Made by a program: the position numbers and the translations under genes. 64,000 nt of DNA from Serilophus lunatus (lineage: Eukaryota; Chordata; Aves; Passeriformes; Eurylaimidae). The notes beneath the pieces were generated by a model. It had not been told where the DNA came from. It saw only the letters and a list, made by a program, of their open reading frames with translations, and made no database searches. This document shows, one piece after another, positions 12,534-25,251 of this stretch (position 1 is the stretch's first letter; every line of letters starts with the position of its first letter). The DNA lies in the NCBI GenBank assembly GCA_013399895.1, contig VXBA01003078.1, positions 23,289 to 87,288 on the forward strand, given 5' to 3'.

Positions 12534-14615
12534 TGTCTGTTTTAGGAAAAAAAGATTATTCCATACTAGTGAGACAGAAGCAGATTTTTACATATGCAAT
12601 AGTGTGTGTACTTTGGTACAACTGACAATGTTGCACCTTCACAAAGAAAGAATTAACCTGTGTTAGTTTACTGCAGTGTAAAAAGGTGCTATTTGCATTG
12701 CTGGATTTTTACAGTATATTTTCCCCACATTTAGGTAAGATTATTTTTCTTACTGTAATTACTGCTATTATTGTAATTGTTTTTATTGTTATGATAGGAT
12801 TGCTTTCCTTTCCTTTTAACTTCTAAAATAGTAGCTGTACCTTTTGGAGGGACTGTATACTAGTTTTTTATTCTTTATTGGCCTTAGTAGGTGTTCTGAA
12901 TACCATTTCTGTGAAGTATGAGTGGACAATGCAGGTGACCTTTTCCACTATCTATTGTTCAGGTTGTAAGAGCCATATTTGAAAATATTTAAAAAGCCAC
13001 ATTAACTTATGTTGTTAGCACAGGCATATGCACACTAAATGTGCAGAAGAACTCAATCTGCATCTTTATTAATTGTAGCACATGAGCCTGAATGAAAGTC
13101 TGTTCTGTAATCCTTTAAGGGCAATGTCCCAGATTTCCTACTACATTTCAGCACTAACTGTCTCCAAGTCTGGAGATGGAAATACATCAACCTATTTCTG
13201 CACAGAGGGTTTTTCTTTCATAAACCACAACATCATATGAGGAATAACTGGAAAAAATCCAAATAAAGGATACATTTTGTATAATTTATCATGGCAACTT
13301 AAAGAAAATAATTGAGGATACGTATTATGGGAATTATTTTAAAAAATAATATTTTCAAAGAGAAAAAGGAGAAGTATTGTGGTGACTGCCTACTAGTGCT
13401 GACTGCACAAGTTCATATTGCACAGTCTGTTCTGCAGATCCTCAGTCTACTTTAGACGCACTCAGAGCTTGGCACCCAAGGTGTGTAGTGTTCTGCTATG
13501 TAAAAATATCACCTCACTCGAAAATGCAGAAGAAAAACAAAGTGAATAGTCCATAAATTTTTCTTTTTTAATTTTGCTTTTTCTGCTTTTAGAAAAGATG
13601 TTTTCAAAAGATGATGAGAACCTCAAATATTTATCAAGGGAAATAACAATGTACTTTTCCAGTAAACCAGAATAAAAAGGTTTATAAACTAACCTTAATT
13701 ATCAGTATGGAATCTGCTACCATCTTGGGGCCACTGTAACTTACAAACTTAGAGTTAATTTCACTAGAAAATTCCTCCTTTAATATCAAGTAGGTTTGGA
13801 GTCACCACCTAAAAGTCAGCCTGGAGCAAATTTAATTAAAGTTATCTGAATCAGTCCATGCAATTCTAATAATCAATAACAAAGGGAGAATTAAATGTTT
13901 TCTTTGGGACTAAAATGATACTCTCTTCTCTCTACATATACTCTCTCTGATAGCCAAGAAAACTTCAAAAAACTTTCTGGAGCACTGTCCACATTCTGCA
14001 ATGCTTTTTCATTTCACACAGCTCATGAAAACAGAAGTTTTTAATCTACTTTTGGAATTCAAGCCAATGTTCTTTATCCTTGAATAATTTGAAAAAAAAA
14101 TTACATGATTACATGATCTATGTGGCAGTACAAGTAAATCAAGCAGTCAGGTGTCTATTCTGCCTGAACGACCACACACACACAACAACCGGAAACAGTA
14201 TGAGAAATACAAACCCTCTGTATCTGCTGTCTGGGTTATCTGTACTGCGTAAGACTCACACCAGAGTCAGATCACAGTATGATATTCTCATGTTAAAGTT
14301 CTGTGAAAGATACCTAATCTGTTTGAAGGCAGAAGAAAGGTGCTAAGTCTATTAATTTCACTAAATTAAGAAAACATTCTTGCTCTCCAAACCCAAGATA
14401 TTAAATTCTTACCCAAGTTCTAAACACCTTAAAAAATAATAAATAGTCAATATTTGTATTTAATTATTTCTCCCACAACACAATTATTCTCCTCTTTAAA
14501 TGTCTCAGTATGATCAGGACCGGGTCACTGACCCAATGAAAACTTTCTCTTTTGAAAGCTTTTAATCTTTCACAGATAAATAGTAATAATTAAAAAAAAC
14601 AAAAACAAAACCAAC
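12534..14615. other. AT-rich unique-looking sequence
   Basis: Nothing recognised apart from a short (CA)n run near 14173-14183. The 88-codon frame at 14080-14346 has no recognisable protein character. Confidence 0.45.
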
Positions 14616-14668
14616 ATAAAATAAAATAAAATAAAATAAAATAAAATAAAATAAAATAAAATAAAATA
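14616..14668. repeat. (ATAAA)n pentanucleotide microsatellite
   Basis: About ten and a half perfect ATAAA units without interruption, preceded by an A-rich stretch (14591-14610) of AAAAC/AAAACC units. It could have grown from an old A-rich retroposon tail, but no recognisable element body adjoins it. Confidence 0.97.
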
Positions 14669-17600
14669 ATAAAACAAAAAAGCTTAAGCAAGAAATAGAG
14701 TTTTGCAACAAGCTCCCAGTGTCCATAAGTTCAAGTTTTCAAGTTCTGTCACACTGTGGAAGAAAACAGTCTGGCAGAAAATATATGTTCCCAGAAACCA
14801 ACTGAAAGCCAATCAACTCTGTGGAATATAGGTCTAGTGTACACTATAAATAAAGTACCACATAACAAGCACCTGTCTACATTTTGGACCAGCTATGTTT
14901 TCTTACTGATTTATGGGCACTGGTGAATAAAAATTGTATTTCAATAAACTAAATCTGATATCCAAAAGATTCAGCATTTCAGTTCACAATGAAAATGAGA
15001 TGCTTATCCTCTATGTCCTGGTTAAAGCAGATCAGCCCATGCAACAGAAATACTGGCATGATTTTTATTTTATCTACATATCTGTGAATATGCTCCTGAA
15101 AAATTTATGCAGGTTCCTCAGGAAAGATAGAAGAAATAATTCCTACTCTGTCATTAGCAAAAGAGTGTTATTTCTGTCTTGTATATAGTGAGTTTCACAG
15201 AACTCATTCAAATGCTGAGTCCAACAGCACTTTCACTTGATGTAGTTTCATTTAAGTGGAACAAATCAGGACTGACAAACAAGTTTGGTTTTTTTTAACA
15301 GTAACTGAAATAAAACTCAGTAAAAGTAACAAAACTTCCCTGCACCAAAATAAAAAATTTCCAGACCCCTGGAAAGAAGAGAACCCCACAGACCTACATT
15401 TAGGATTGGCTTGTGTTTCTGACATCACTACTAGCTATTCAATGTATTTCAGAATCACAGTTAAAAGATAGGAAAAGTCAGAATGAAAACTTAATGGTTT
15501 TATTCTCATGTTGGTTAAAAGTGGACTTAAACATCTCTGGCACAGTTCTCAAACCAGTCACAATATTAAGAAATAATTTGACTGGATGCAATAAATTCTG
15601 AGAACTCTGGAAGAATTGCCTTGACACACTTATCGACTGTCCCTCTAAAAATAATGGATGAAAAATGAAAGGTCAATATAATATCAACATGAAAAGTCAG
15701 ATTTTTCTAGTCTGTGAAAAGTTTCTCTGTTTATGACACCTTTATCCAGGTTATATGAATAAATTTAACAAAACTATTATTTTTGGTTTTATTCAGCAAG
15801 CAAGTCCAGAGCTGCCTTTATTCATCATCTAATTCTTTTAGAAAACCTCTTTTAGAAAAATCCTTTTAGAAATCTGCTGGCAATTACCAACTAAAGGTAA
15901 AGCACAACAAAAGTTTGGTATCACAAAAGCTAGTAGGGGTACTGTGGTTGAGTTTTTCTGTAAAGTAACTCAGTCTGTATTGCTTAACTGTGAGTGCAAA
16001 ACACAAATAAATCAGTCAGGTAACTTTTACTTTTTGAAAATCACCTGAAGAAGAAACATACCTAGAAACTGTGCAAACAGCTCTTCAGTAATTATATGAT
16101 TTGAGAAATCTTCAAGTCCACTAGCTCACTGTTTTTTCTGCCATATTGCACCTGTGAAGGATAACTATAGATAGGACCGTGAAGGCAGTCTTTCAAAGGG
16201 AGGAACACTTTCTTGCCTTTATTTTCACTGATTTACTGAAGACAGATCATGCCTGATCAAGCCAATTTATCTGATGAGTCTACAATGTTGTACTGAATGT
16301 GAAAGACAAAAGGAATAGAGTTGAAATCTACATGACTTAAAGTACTTTTGCCACCAAATCATAAACATGAGCGCTTTTGGCCCACATATTTTAACTGTCT
16401 ACTTTTGGATGAAAAGAATTATGTTGATGCAGTCCTAGTTTGTTCTGTTGCCTATGAAGGGAACCCAGGGTGCCTAGGTCAGTCTTGCAGCTGTGATAAA
16501 GACCATACATCAAGATGATACACTGATTTAAACAGTCAATAAATGAAATATGATTTTAAGGGATTTTCTATTTTTTATATGTTGAATATAATTTTGTTAC
16601 AAAAGTGAAAAGGTTCGGAGGCTATGGTTGAACACTGGTAAATCTATATTTTTCTATCATATTTCATAATTTACTTCAAAATACCATTATTATATTCCAC
16701 ATTACTGTCAAATGTAAGCATCATAAGGTTAGTAATTATCCAAAATTTAGTCATGATTATTTAGCCTGGAATAAAGAAAAATTGGCAGATACTTTTAGTA
16801 ACTGAAGAACTGAAAACTGGAAATCATTTAATAATAGGCCCATATAAGATAGTTTGATAAATCATGGTGAAAGATACATGCCATAAGTATTTGTACAACC
16901 TCAAAATTAAAATGTGAAGATTTTGTATTTTATTTAAAGTGTCATGTGTTTACTATTTGACTGATGTTTTTTACAAAATAAAACATATATTTTTTTGCAT
17001 GTTAATTTTCTCTAAAAAATAACATTTTAACATTTTAAATTATGCACATTTTCTCATGTCTCATATCTCACAATTAAATTCTGTGTAGCAAATTTTAGTT
17101 TCATATGCTGTTAAAATGCCAGAGAATTTGTTAAGCTAGAAATGCTGAATATTTTCATTGTTGTTTATTGACAAAAAGTATTAATTAATTTTAATGTCAT
17201 TGTAACTATGATTGCCTGGCAAAGGTATGTTTCCCAGTGACAAAGAGAATTAATCAAATAATTAGTACTTTGTGCTGCTGCCCATATTGTTTTTTTAAAA
17301 ATATAATTCTCATTCCCATGTGGTGATTACCCATTAGGTAAAGACATGTGCATGAAATACTCTTTTACTCCATAAATTTTCAATATGCAGTTTAAAACCC
17401 AAAGGAACTTGTTAATTGCTGACTAATTGGGCCACTCCTCCACTGTCAATAAGTTACAAAACTGCATAAAAGGTACTCAACTCCACTGTATATGAAATCC
17501 AGGTTCCTGTAGAGAAAGAGCACATTTTACAGTAAGAATATAATCACAACTACAGCAAAAAGCTGTTCTCTATGCAAACACAAAATGCACTCAATTGTAC

Positions 17601-20600
17601 CATAGAACCTTCCATAATAGTTCTGCTTAACAGCAAAAAGGAATGGGGAAAAAAAATTAAATAAATTGAAATATTTCTAAGCAAGTATGTTCATTAAAAC
17701 TCTAATTCTCCTTCTGGACAAACTGACATGGCTTCCACTGGCTGTTTTGAAAATGAAATGTCCTAGATAGATTGGTTAGAATGTAGCCCAAACATGCAAA
17801 TTACAAAATTCTCAGCATACTAATAACGACACATATAAAAAAGGCCTTGATAACGTGCCGCAAAGATGAGATCTGATCTTGCATGTTTAGCTGTGAATTT
17901 GAGAATGAATATTTCCACCAAATTCCTTTTACAAGCTATGTAGAAAGGTTTGGTTTTGATGCTTCATACATGTGTAGAGGTTCCAGGTATACCAAATCCC
18001 ACATAACAGCAAAGGCTGAAACAGATTAGTTTAGATAAGCATACTCATCCTTTCTATAAGAAAGTATTTATCTACACTCACCTCAATATCTTATTATCTT
18101 TCTTTGCTGTAGAAGTAGTTTTGTGTACTGCACATTTAGCCAATAAATGAGTTCAATATTTAATTATTTTATTTTTTTTTCTAATTAGCAGTGACTGCCT
18201 TACATTAAACTTTGGTGTCATCTCACTGAACATCTGCAAGAGAAGAGTAGATTTAACTTGTATTTGCTCAAATTATTTTTTATGGCTAAAAGTGTAAAAA
18301 CACTAAATTAATATGGAAATACACAAGTATTAATTTAAAAACACTTACTAGCAAGTATGTACTCCAATGGAGGAGCTTACAGCAAAGAGTGTCTCTTCCT
18401 TCTTAGCTCATTTCAATTTCCATAAAAACATGTAAATATTTTTTTTTTTGATTGTTACATAGATAATAAATTCACAATGAAATATTTGGGAGGAACAATT
18501 CAATTAGTGTGTTTAGAAGTTTCAAGTCACACCAGATATGCTCAGACTCACAAACACACACTCATGCACGTACATGTTGATCCCAAATGCATGAATAGAG
18601 GACAATTGGAAAAGACTGCACATTTTCTTTAAGGCCTCTGAATTTATTTTCTCATGAGCTCATCAATCCAGGAAACAACACACCCCTACTAGGATGAAGG
18701 GAAACAAAAATCCAAAAAAGACTAGTTCATCAATCTTTCTTGATTTCTATGTTATTATGAGTCCCTAGAAACAGAGCTCAAAATTAAATTTGGAGCAGGG
18801 GGAGATGGCAGGATATTTCTGACTAAAGTTTCTGTTTAAGCTATAAGCCAATTTTCACTGCATTGAAGTCACTGAGCTGTTGCCATCCCAAGGTATTGCT
18901 TTGCTGGGGGTTTTGAAGTAGAGGTGGAAGGAGCTTGCAGAGGCAGCCAGGAGGTAGGTGCTGGATCAATTAATTGAAGCATCCAGAATTGATGAGTGCT
19001 GTCAAGAGCTCACTATCAGGATGGCTGCCAGACGAATCTAATGAAGTGACTGGGAGACACCAAGGTTATTACAGGATCTCAGGAAAATGGCTGAAAGCAA
19101 CAGAAAGCAATGGGAAAGCCCAACGTGGCATGTAAGAAAGTAGAACAATACTTGTAAACCAAATTATGCATTCAGGAGTCAGTGAGGTGCCGGGGCAATC
19201 AAAACACTACACAGTAAATATCAGCATCTACTTTTCAATGATCCAGACATCACTAGCTTGAGAAGATAATATAAGTTCTTTGATAGCATGATCCCCGCAC
19301 TTCAGATGTGCTTAATGACAGATACAACAGCTGTGCTGTTTCTCTTTTCTTTCTGGATGAAGTTCCAAAACAGCAACAACTAAATCCTATAGTAGGTTTT
19401 GGTTTTCTTTTTTATTGAAAATAACACATTGAGTATGTCTTTCAAGTGCTATAAGCAGCTGTGGTCTCATTAAAGAATGTTCTTGGCTGAATGAAAAAGT
19501 AGAAATGGATCTTTTACAAAAATAATTAAAAAGAAAATACAGGTAACATGTAGTTTTATCACAGAGAGACAAAAACGGACTAAGGCATAGGAAGAGTAAA
19601 ATGGAAAGAGAGAATGAAGTTGTTTTACCATGCAGTCTAATCCTTTGGATGGCTACAGAAATAAAAACCTGTTTAGCAGTTTCCATGGTAGTGTGAAGAT
19701 TGATTATTTGTCCTAGTTCCCCTGTGCTTCCCATGCTGAGAATGTCTTTTTAAACTGCTGATTTCACAGTCTACAAAAGGGCTGATGCAACAGGCATTGG
19801 CTGTAATCTAGATATGAGACTGAAATGTTCAGAAACCACCTTGAGAACATGATGAATATTTCTGTTTCTGCCAACACTTCAAAGAATTGCAGTCACTGAA
19901 GCTGTGAACTCCTTGATTGATAAGAGGTACTTCACCTTGCATAAGCCTTCACCTTACAGCTAAAACAAAAAGACTCCAAAGTAGAAGTCCTGGAGTAAGA
20001 TTAATCAAGGCACTGACGAATTTTTTCAAAATACATGTATTTGCCCTCCTCAGCAGACAAATCCTCACTCAGTGAAACCTGCTGTGATACTTACATGAAT
20101 CATCCTTCCCGAATGTTCAAGAAGGTAACATAGCCATGACAATTTACACTTGAGTAATTTGACTCAAGTTCTTAATGGAACAGCTGTTTCCCTCCATTAT
20201 TCCTTCCAGACATTGGTTAAACTCGCAGTAACATTTATACTTTTATGCTGTTTCTCTTTGCTTCTTGGTCAGTTTGGGTAATTTCTTATTCTGTTTTTCA
20301 TGGATTATTTGTCACATTGCAAAATTATTTGCTGAAACAATCTGCTTCTTTTTATTAGATACTGTGTAATTTTAAAAGCAATAATAGTGTATTAACCTTT
20401 AGAATCAGCTCTTTGGTTTCTCTGACTAAAATTGTAAATGCATCAGGGAAGAGGAAGACTTAATGTGTATTATTGGCCAAAGAATTATAAAGAAAATCGA
20501 CTCTTTCAGAAATACAATAATACAATATAGCAATCTGTAACATTGCAGCAAAATACATTCTTTGTTATCCTATATATTACTATTATGTTGCTAAATTATT

Positions 20601-23082
20601 ATTTAATATAGAAAAAAATTGTAGAGTATTCTGAATTTCATAGTGATTGGCCATCTACATTTTACATGTGTTTTAAAATTTTTAAAAAGCCTTAATTTCA
20701 GGAATTAAGGATTTTAAAAAAAAATTTGGTCATTTTTAAGTCTCTAGATAAAAAAGTTAACGGCACTAGAGATTTCTTCAATTATCAGAAAAAGTTACAT
20801 ATTTATTGTAAGCTTCATGTCCTCAAAAATTTTATATTCAGTATTTAGTAAAAAGTACCTGATTGCTTCATTGGAAATATATAGCTGGAAAGCACATGAT
20901 GAATTGAGACTATCTGTATTCAGGAAACAGCTAGTGTTGATCAACTGGATTTTTTTCTTAGTGTAAAACACTTGAGCTAATTTTGTATTTAAATTAATGC
21001 AATAGAATGAGAGAGAATGAAATGCAGAAATTAAGTTTCAGATCTGAATTTTTAAATTAAAATTGATGTTTTCCAAAATTCCATTTTGCATGAATGAGTT
21101 AGTATTTTGATATTGTACCCAAAACTGAAAAACTAAAATGTCATTGCTGAGCTTCTCTTAATAGTTTTTCCTGTTGTTTTGGATAAACTCATTAATTAAT
21201 ATTTTTGATTGGAAATTTTCCAGTCATGTTCACTATTGTGACATATGTGAGTTCATTTGTCAGACTGATAAGGAATCCTTGCAATGGCTGTATCATTGCA
21301 GTAGGCAGAACTCTTCAATCAGATGTCCTTCAGCAGAAAGTTAACTGCATTCTGCTAGAAATTCGTATGCAAGCATTAATGAAAAAATAAACAAGATTTC
21401 TTTCAAGTAACATGCACAGTACTTCTAGTGCTTAATTCTACTTAGTATGGTAGAATTACATAAGAATTGAGACCACCCCCATTCTGTCATGGTCATTGTT
21501 AAGCATTAACTTAAATGATAATGCCATAGCTTTATAAGTTTGATCTAAAGATCTGCTGTGGACTGTGATAAGTTTCCTACTCACTTCCTGTAGCATATTT
21601 AGAAGATACCAATAAGCTATATTCATAAGCATTGTTCAAATAGTTTTTTTAAACATTATATGTATTCACAGAAAAAAATGGATCCTACATGACTGATAAT
21701 CATGATAATGCTGAAATACTTGAGGCAAAATTACTTTGAAATGCAAGGAATAACATTTAGCATGTGCTGTTGTATGTGACACACACTGAGCTTCTATGGA
21801 TGTTGTAAAGATATATGAGTATATGGAGGAAATAAGCAAACTCATAAACAAGGCATTACAACAGAGCTTTTGTGAGTTTATAACGACAGATTAATAGTAA
21901 AATACTAGTTTTGCAAGTGGACTATTTCAAGAATTCTGAGATTCAAAAACAGATGAAGGTGTCTGTGGCTTATGAATGAAATTAACAGCTCCCATGCATT
22001 GTGTTGAGCAGTCTGTGAAATCACTTCCCTATGATCTGTGAGGGAGGTGAATTAGGAATGAAAAATATATAGGAGAACAATATTTTCAAAGTGGAATTTT
22101 CAAAATAAAAAACCAAACCAAAACAAGAGTTTTAATAATGGTGCAGTGTTAGCCAGCAAACAGTTCATTAGTTGAGTAAAAAAATGTTCTGACTTTATTT
22201 CTCTATCCTATTTATATAAGAAACTAGTTCATCAACACTTAAGCGAGTTTAAAACTTGAATTTTGTCATTCTGTGAGATGTTTACATTTCCTTGCTGTTG
22301 GTCCATGAAAACAGGAACCAAACTAACATCTTAGAGGGACCCAGATTTTGTCATTGACTGTACTGGCCAAGACCAGCTACTACTTTCCATTCACTGCTTC
22401 TGTGGGGGAAAAGTAACAAGCAGGAGAGAGCATGAATCTGGAGAAAGGAATGGTGTTTGGACAAATAGTTTAGGTGTGAGTAGAGGAAAGGTGGAAGTAG
22501 ATGTGTGCTACAGGCAGGATGGAGGAGTGGGGAGCTGCTGCCTGAAGCTGAGACAGCATAAGGCCCCTGAGAGGTTATCAGAGGGCATGGATGAATGCTG
22601 GCAGACAGTCACAGCTATGGAGGTAGAAGAATATTTTGCAATGCTTTATCAGACCAGCAATTTCACTGGAAACATTCTGCTTTGTTCAGCGTTGGCAACT
22701 CTTCCATCCCCAAAATGCCAACCAGGGTTTTTAAAACCAGAAAGAGCATGGTAGCAGTGGGTACTGCACACAGCTTAGTGAAACCAGCCCAGTGACAGGG
22801 AAATGTCCCAAATAATGACTCTATGACCATAATTAATGTTTGATGGTGAGAATATGGAAAAGATAGAAAATAAGTGTTTCTTGAGAAGGTTGCAATTTGT
22901 AGGGAAGTGACTGTAAGTTGATGCCAAGTGCACACAAACAACATCTATCAACATTACATTTAAAACAGTTCAGTGATATGTACGTTTGTTATTCAGACAG
23001 GCAACCTGACAGCAGAGATTGATGCACCTATCAGAGAAGAATAAGAATATAAATCTCTGTCTTATCACACAGAGAATGGAGG
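14669..23082. other. Long AT-rich stretch without recognised repeats or genes
   Basis: Over 8 kb in which I see no CR1, LTR or SINE and no coding exon. Frames of 60-115 codons (14934-15188, 19387-19734 minus, 22476-22754 and others) lack motifs. The most repeat-free part, 16.9-17.5 kb, has clustered TAAT/ATTA cores and is raised separately as a possible conserved non-coding element. A 22.3-22.8 kb segment is less AT-rich than its surroundings but matches nothing I know. Confidence 0.45.
15833..15874. repeat. Short degenerate tandem repeat
   Basis: Three imperfect copies of a CTTTTAGAAAA-type unit in tandem. Too short to assign to any family; probably local slippage. Confidence 0.7.
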
Positions 23083-23165
23083 GAGCAGATAGGACTGAAG
23101 TGGTAGACATAATCTGTTTAGGTTTTCAAGAGACATTTGGCATCGCATGGTAGAATAGAATAATA
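23083..23165 (+). mobile_element. Possible remnant of CR1 reverse transcriptase
   Basis: The stretch 'gtggtagacataatctg' followed by 'ttttcaagagacatttgg' translates as VVDIIC...GFQETFG. It aligns by eye with the CR1 RT block VDVVYLDFSKAFDTV. It is short, heavily diverged and lacks clear flanking homology, so chance resemblance is a real possibility. Confidence 0.3.
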
Positions 23166-23547
23166 TATCTTCAGGTTAGCATGTGAGGCACAGAAGACTC
23201 TTTACCTTCCAGGCTTCTCAAGCTGCAATGTACAGTGTCGATTCTCAAGTGCAGAACATAATTTCTTCATTAGTATTCTTCTCAGTCTGTTTCTACTCTT
23301 TGCATTACCTAGAAAGTTCTTTTAGAAAATGTCATTCTGTCCATCTTCCACTTTCTTCTTTCTTGTACTATCTTTATCTTTTCCACTTCCTTTTATTAAT
23401 CTTGACCCTTTTTTCCCTTTTATTCATAAAATAAGAGTGCTGATGAGGCATCCTGACTCAATCAGGCTGGTGTGATGTTGTCTTAGGATCCTGAGAGCAG
23501 CAATAAGAGACTGGGAATGAGCCACCATACATTATGGCCAGGGAAAT

Positions 23548-23585
23548 AAAAAACAAAACAAACAAACAAAAAAACCCCCACAACC
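23548..23585. repeat. (CAAA)n-like A-rich simple repeat
   Basis: AAAACAAAACAAACAAAC-type run followed by an A7 and a C5 tract. Low complexity, no element body attached. Confidence 0.8.
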
Positions 23586-24599
23586 CAACATTCCCAAATA
23601 AAAGATTACTTCCTGTCTTCCCTGGGGACTTTCTTCAGACTTAGAAATGGTCAGCAATAGGGATTTGAAACAAGTATTTGCATGAACTACTTAAGGGTAA
23701 ATTTGAGTCTAGAACTCCTATGAATAACCGTTCATAGGACAGACACGAGGAGGATACAAAAACATTAGTTGCACTAAGGTTCAGATACCTGTAGCACTAT
23801 TCAAGATTCTGAATAGTTTTACATACTCCCTCGTTTTTACATTTTATCTCCAGGAATTCCATTTCAGGATGCTTAAATGCAACATTCGGTCAAAACACAG
23901 GAAAGAAGAAATGTACTATACTGAAGTATGTATTAGTCCTCATACACTGCTACTTGCTGTCTTTTGCACAAAAATGAAAACATGTTTGACATGTCACACA
24001 ATGCCCCATGTCAATACACATGCCCATTTCTTTGCAGTTGCATGGTAAAGCAAACCTGTCACTGAGACTGCACCAGTTCTAATAACAGCCTCCATTAGAA
24101 ATTTAGGGTGCAAAATACAAACATGTCTGCTTTACCTCAGGAAAATATGATGCTGTCTTTGGCAGCAAGTAGGCATAGCCATACAGAAAGCAAGAGGCTG
24201 CAGCAATGCTTATAAGATAAACGTTTGCTTCAAGTTATCAGATGCAGTTTGTACATAATATAAAGCGGATCATTCCTCAGAATTCTTGCACTTCTCAGAG
24301 GATATGACTTTCAGGTCAATCAAACTTGTGCAATCAAGTTTTCAAAGTCTATGGGATGAAGGCCTCTCAGGGCCTTTGGGCCCCAGGTCCATGTTCTTAC
24401 CACTATTATGGAGATTTTTTTTCCTTACAGGCAATCTGAATTTCCCTTTCTGGAAGTTGCATCTCTGCTTTTGTGCATTTGCTATGCACCTCCAAGAGTC
24501 TGATTCCTCCTTCTCCACAATCATGCATTAGATAGGTGAAAAGAGTCTTTCAGTCCTATCAACCTTCTTGTCCTCAGAATGAATAAACCCATTTTTATC
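23586..24599. other. AT-rich spacer
   Basis: Nothing recognised. Opposing overlapping frames at 24286-24531 (+) and 24342-24524 (-) show no protein motif. Confidence 0.4.
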
Positions 24600-24840
24600 C
24601 ACATCCCTTTGATTTTCCAGTTCTTCAGTCCCCTAAATTGTCCCTAAGAATGCCCCTTTACTGTACTTAGTCCAGTTTTCAAAGTCTTCCTTGCACAAAT
24701 GATTCCAAAACTGAATGCAGAATAGATGTGATATCACAAGGGTTGAACAGAGGGGAATAATCATTTCCAGACATTCTGCTAGGCTGTGACTAATGCAGAT
24801 CAGTGTATAGTTAGCTCTCATCTGCATAACAGACTGTGTT
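24600..24840 (-). mobile_element. Old CR1 LINE fragment (ORF2 C-terminal region)
   Basis: The minus-strand frame ending at 24633 reads, near its middle, 'EMIIPLCSTLVISHLFCIQFW' in part. This corresponds to the CR1 ORF2 block EVIIPLYSALVRPHLEYCVQFW, followed by a KEDFE-like KKDIE equivalent. On the plus strand the matching segments are 'cttagtccagttttcaaagt' (24666-24685) and 'ccaaaactgaatgcagaata' (24706-24725). It is strongly diverged and has lost its 3' terminus. The right edge abuts the solo LTR at 24841. The few bases after the LTR could be the other half, but the match is too weak to claim. Confidence 0.72.
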
Positions 24841-25247
24841 TGATGTCTTAAGGGGTATGCTTAATATTTTAGAGAATTCACTTTTGCTAGGTAGCTGGAT
24901 AACTTGGAATATTAAGGGCCAGAAGAGCCTGTGTTCCTGTGTGTTTCCATTCTTGTGTGTAGATAAGTGGGGTACAAGACAAAACATCCAGTTAGGCTTC
25001 CAGGCCTATGAGGGGCTGGACACAGGTGGGGTTAAGTAATAAGGGACAATTCTGTTGGATGTTGGGGTAACATAGAAGTAAGAGGGACTTTAGTTGGGTA
25101 GTATGGGGGAGGGGTGCTCAGAATGTTATAAGAATGGGAAGATTGTTATGATTTTGGTCTTTGGATCATCAGCCTTTAACCAGTAAAGCTGCTTCTCCCC
25201 TTCACTCTGTGTTTTTCAATTTTTTATCTGAGGCCCTTACAGCATCA
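24841..25247 (+). mobile_element. Solo LTR, 407-bp family, copy 2
   Basis: Same TGATG...CATCA termini, same length (407 bp) and same orientation as the LTR at 10106-10512. By hand count about 16 substitutions separate the two and there are no indels, roughly 96% identity. Flanked by TGTT on both sides (24837-24840 and 25248-25251), a 4-bp target-site duplication different from copy 1. The different duplications show two independent integrations rather than a segmental duplication. Variant poly(A) signal AGTAAA near 25183. No internal retroviral sequence attached. Confidence 0.93.
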
Positions 25248-25251
25248 TGTT

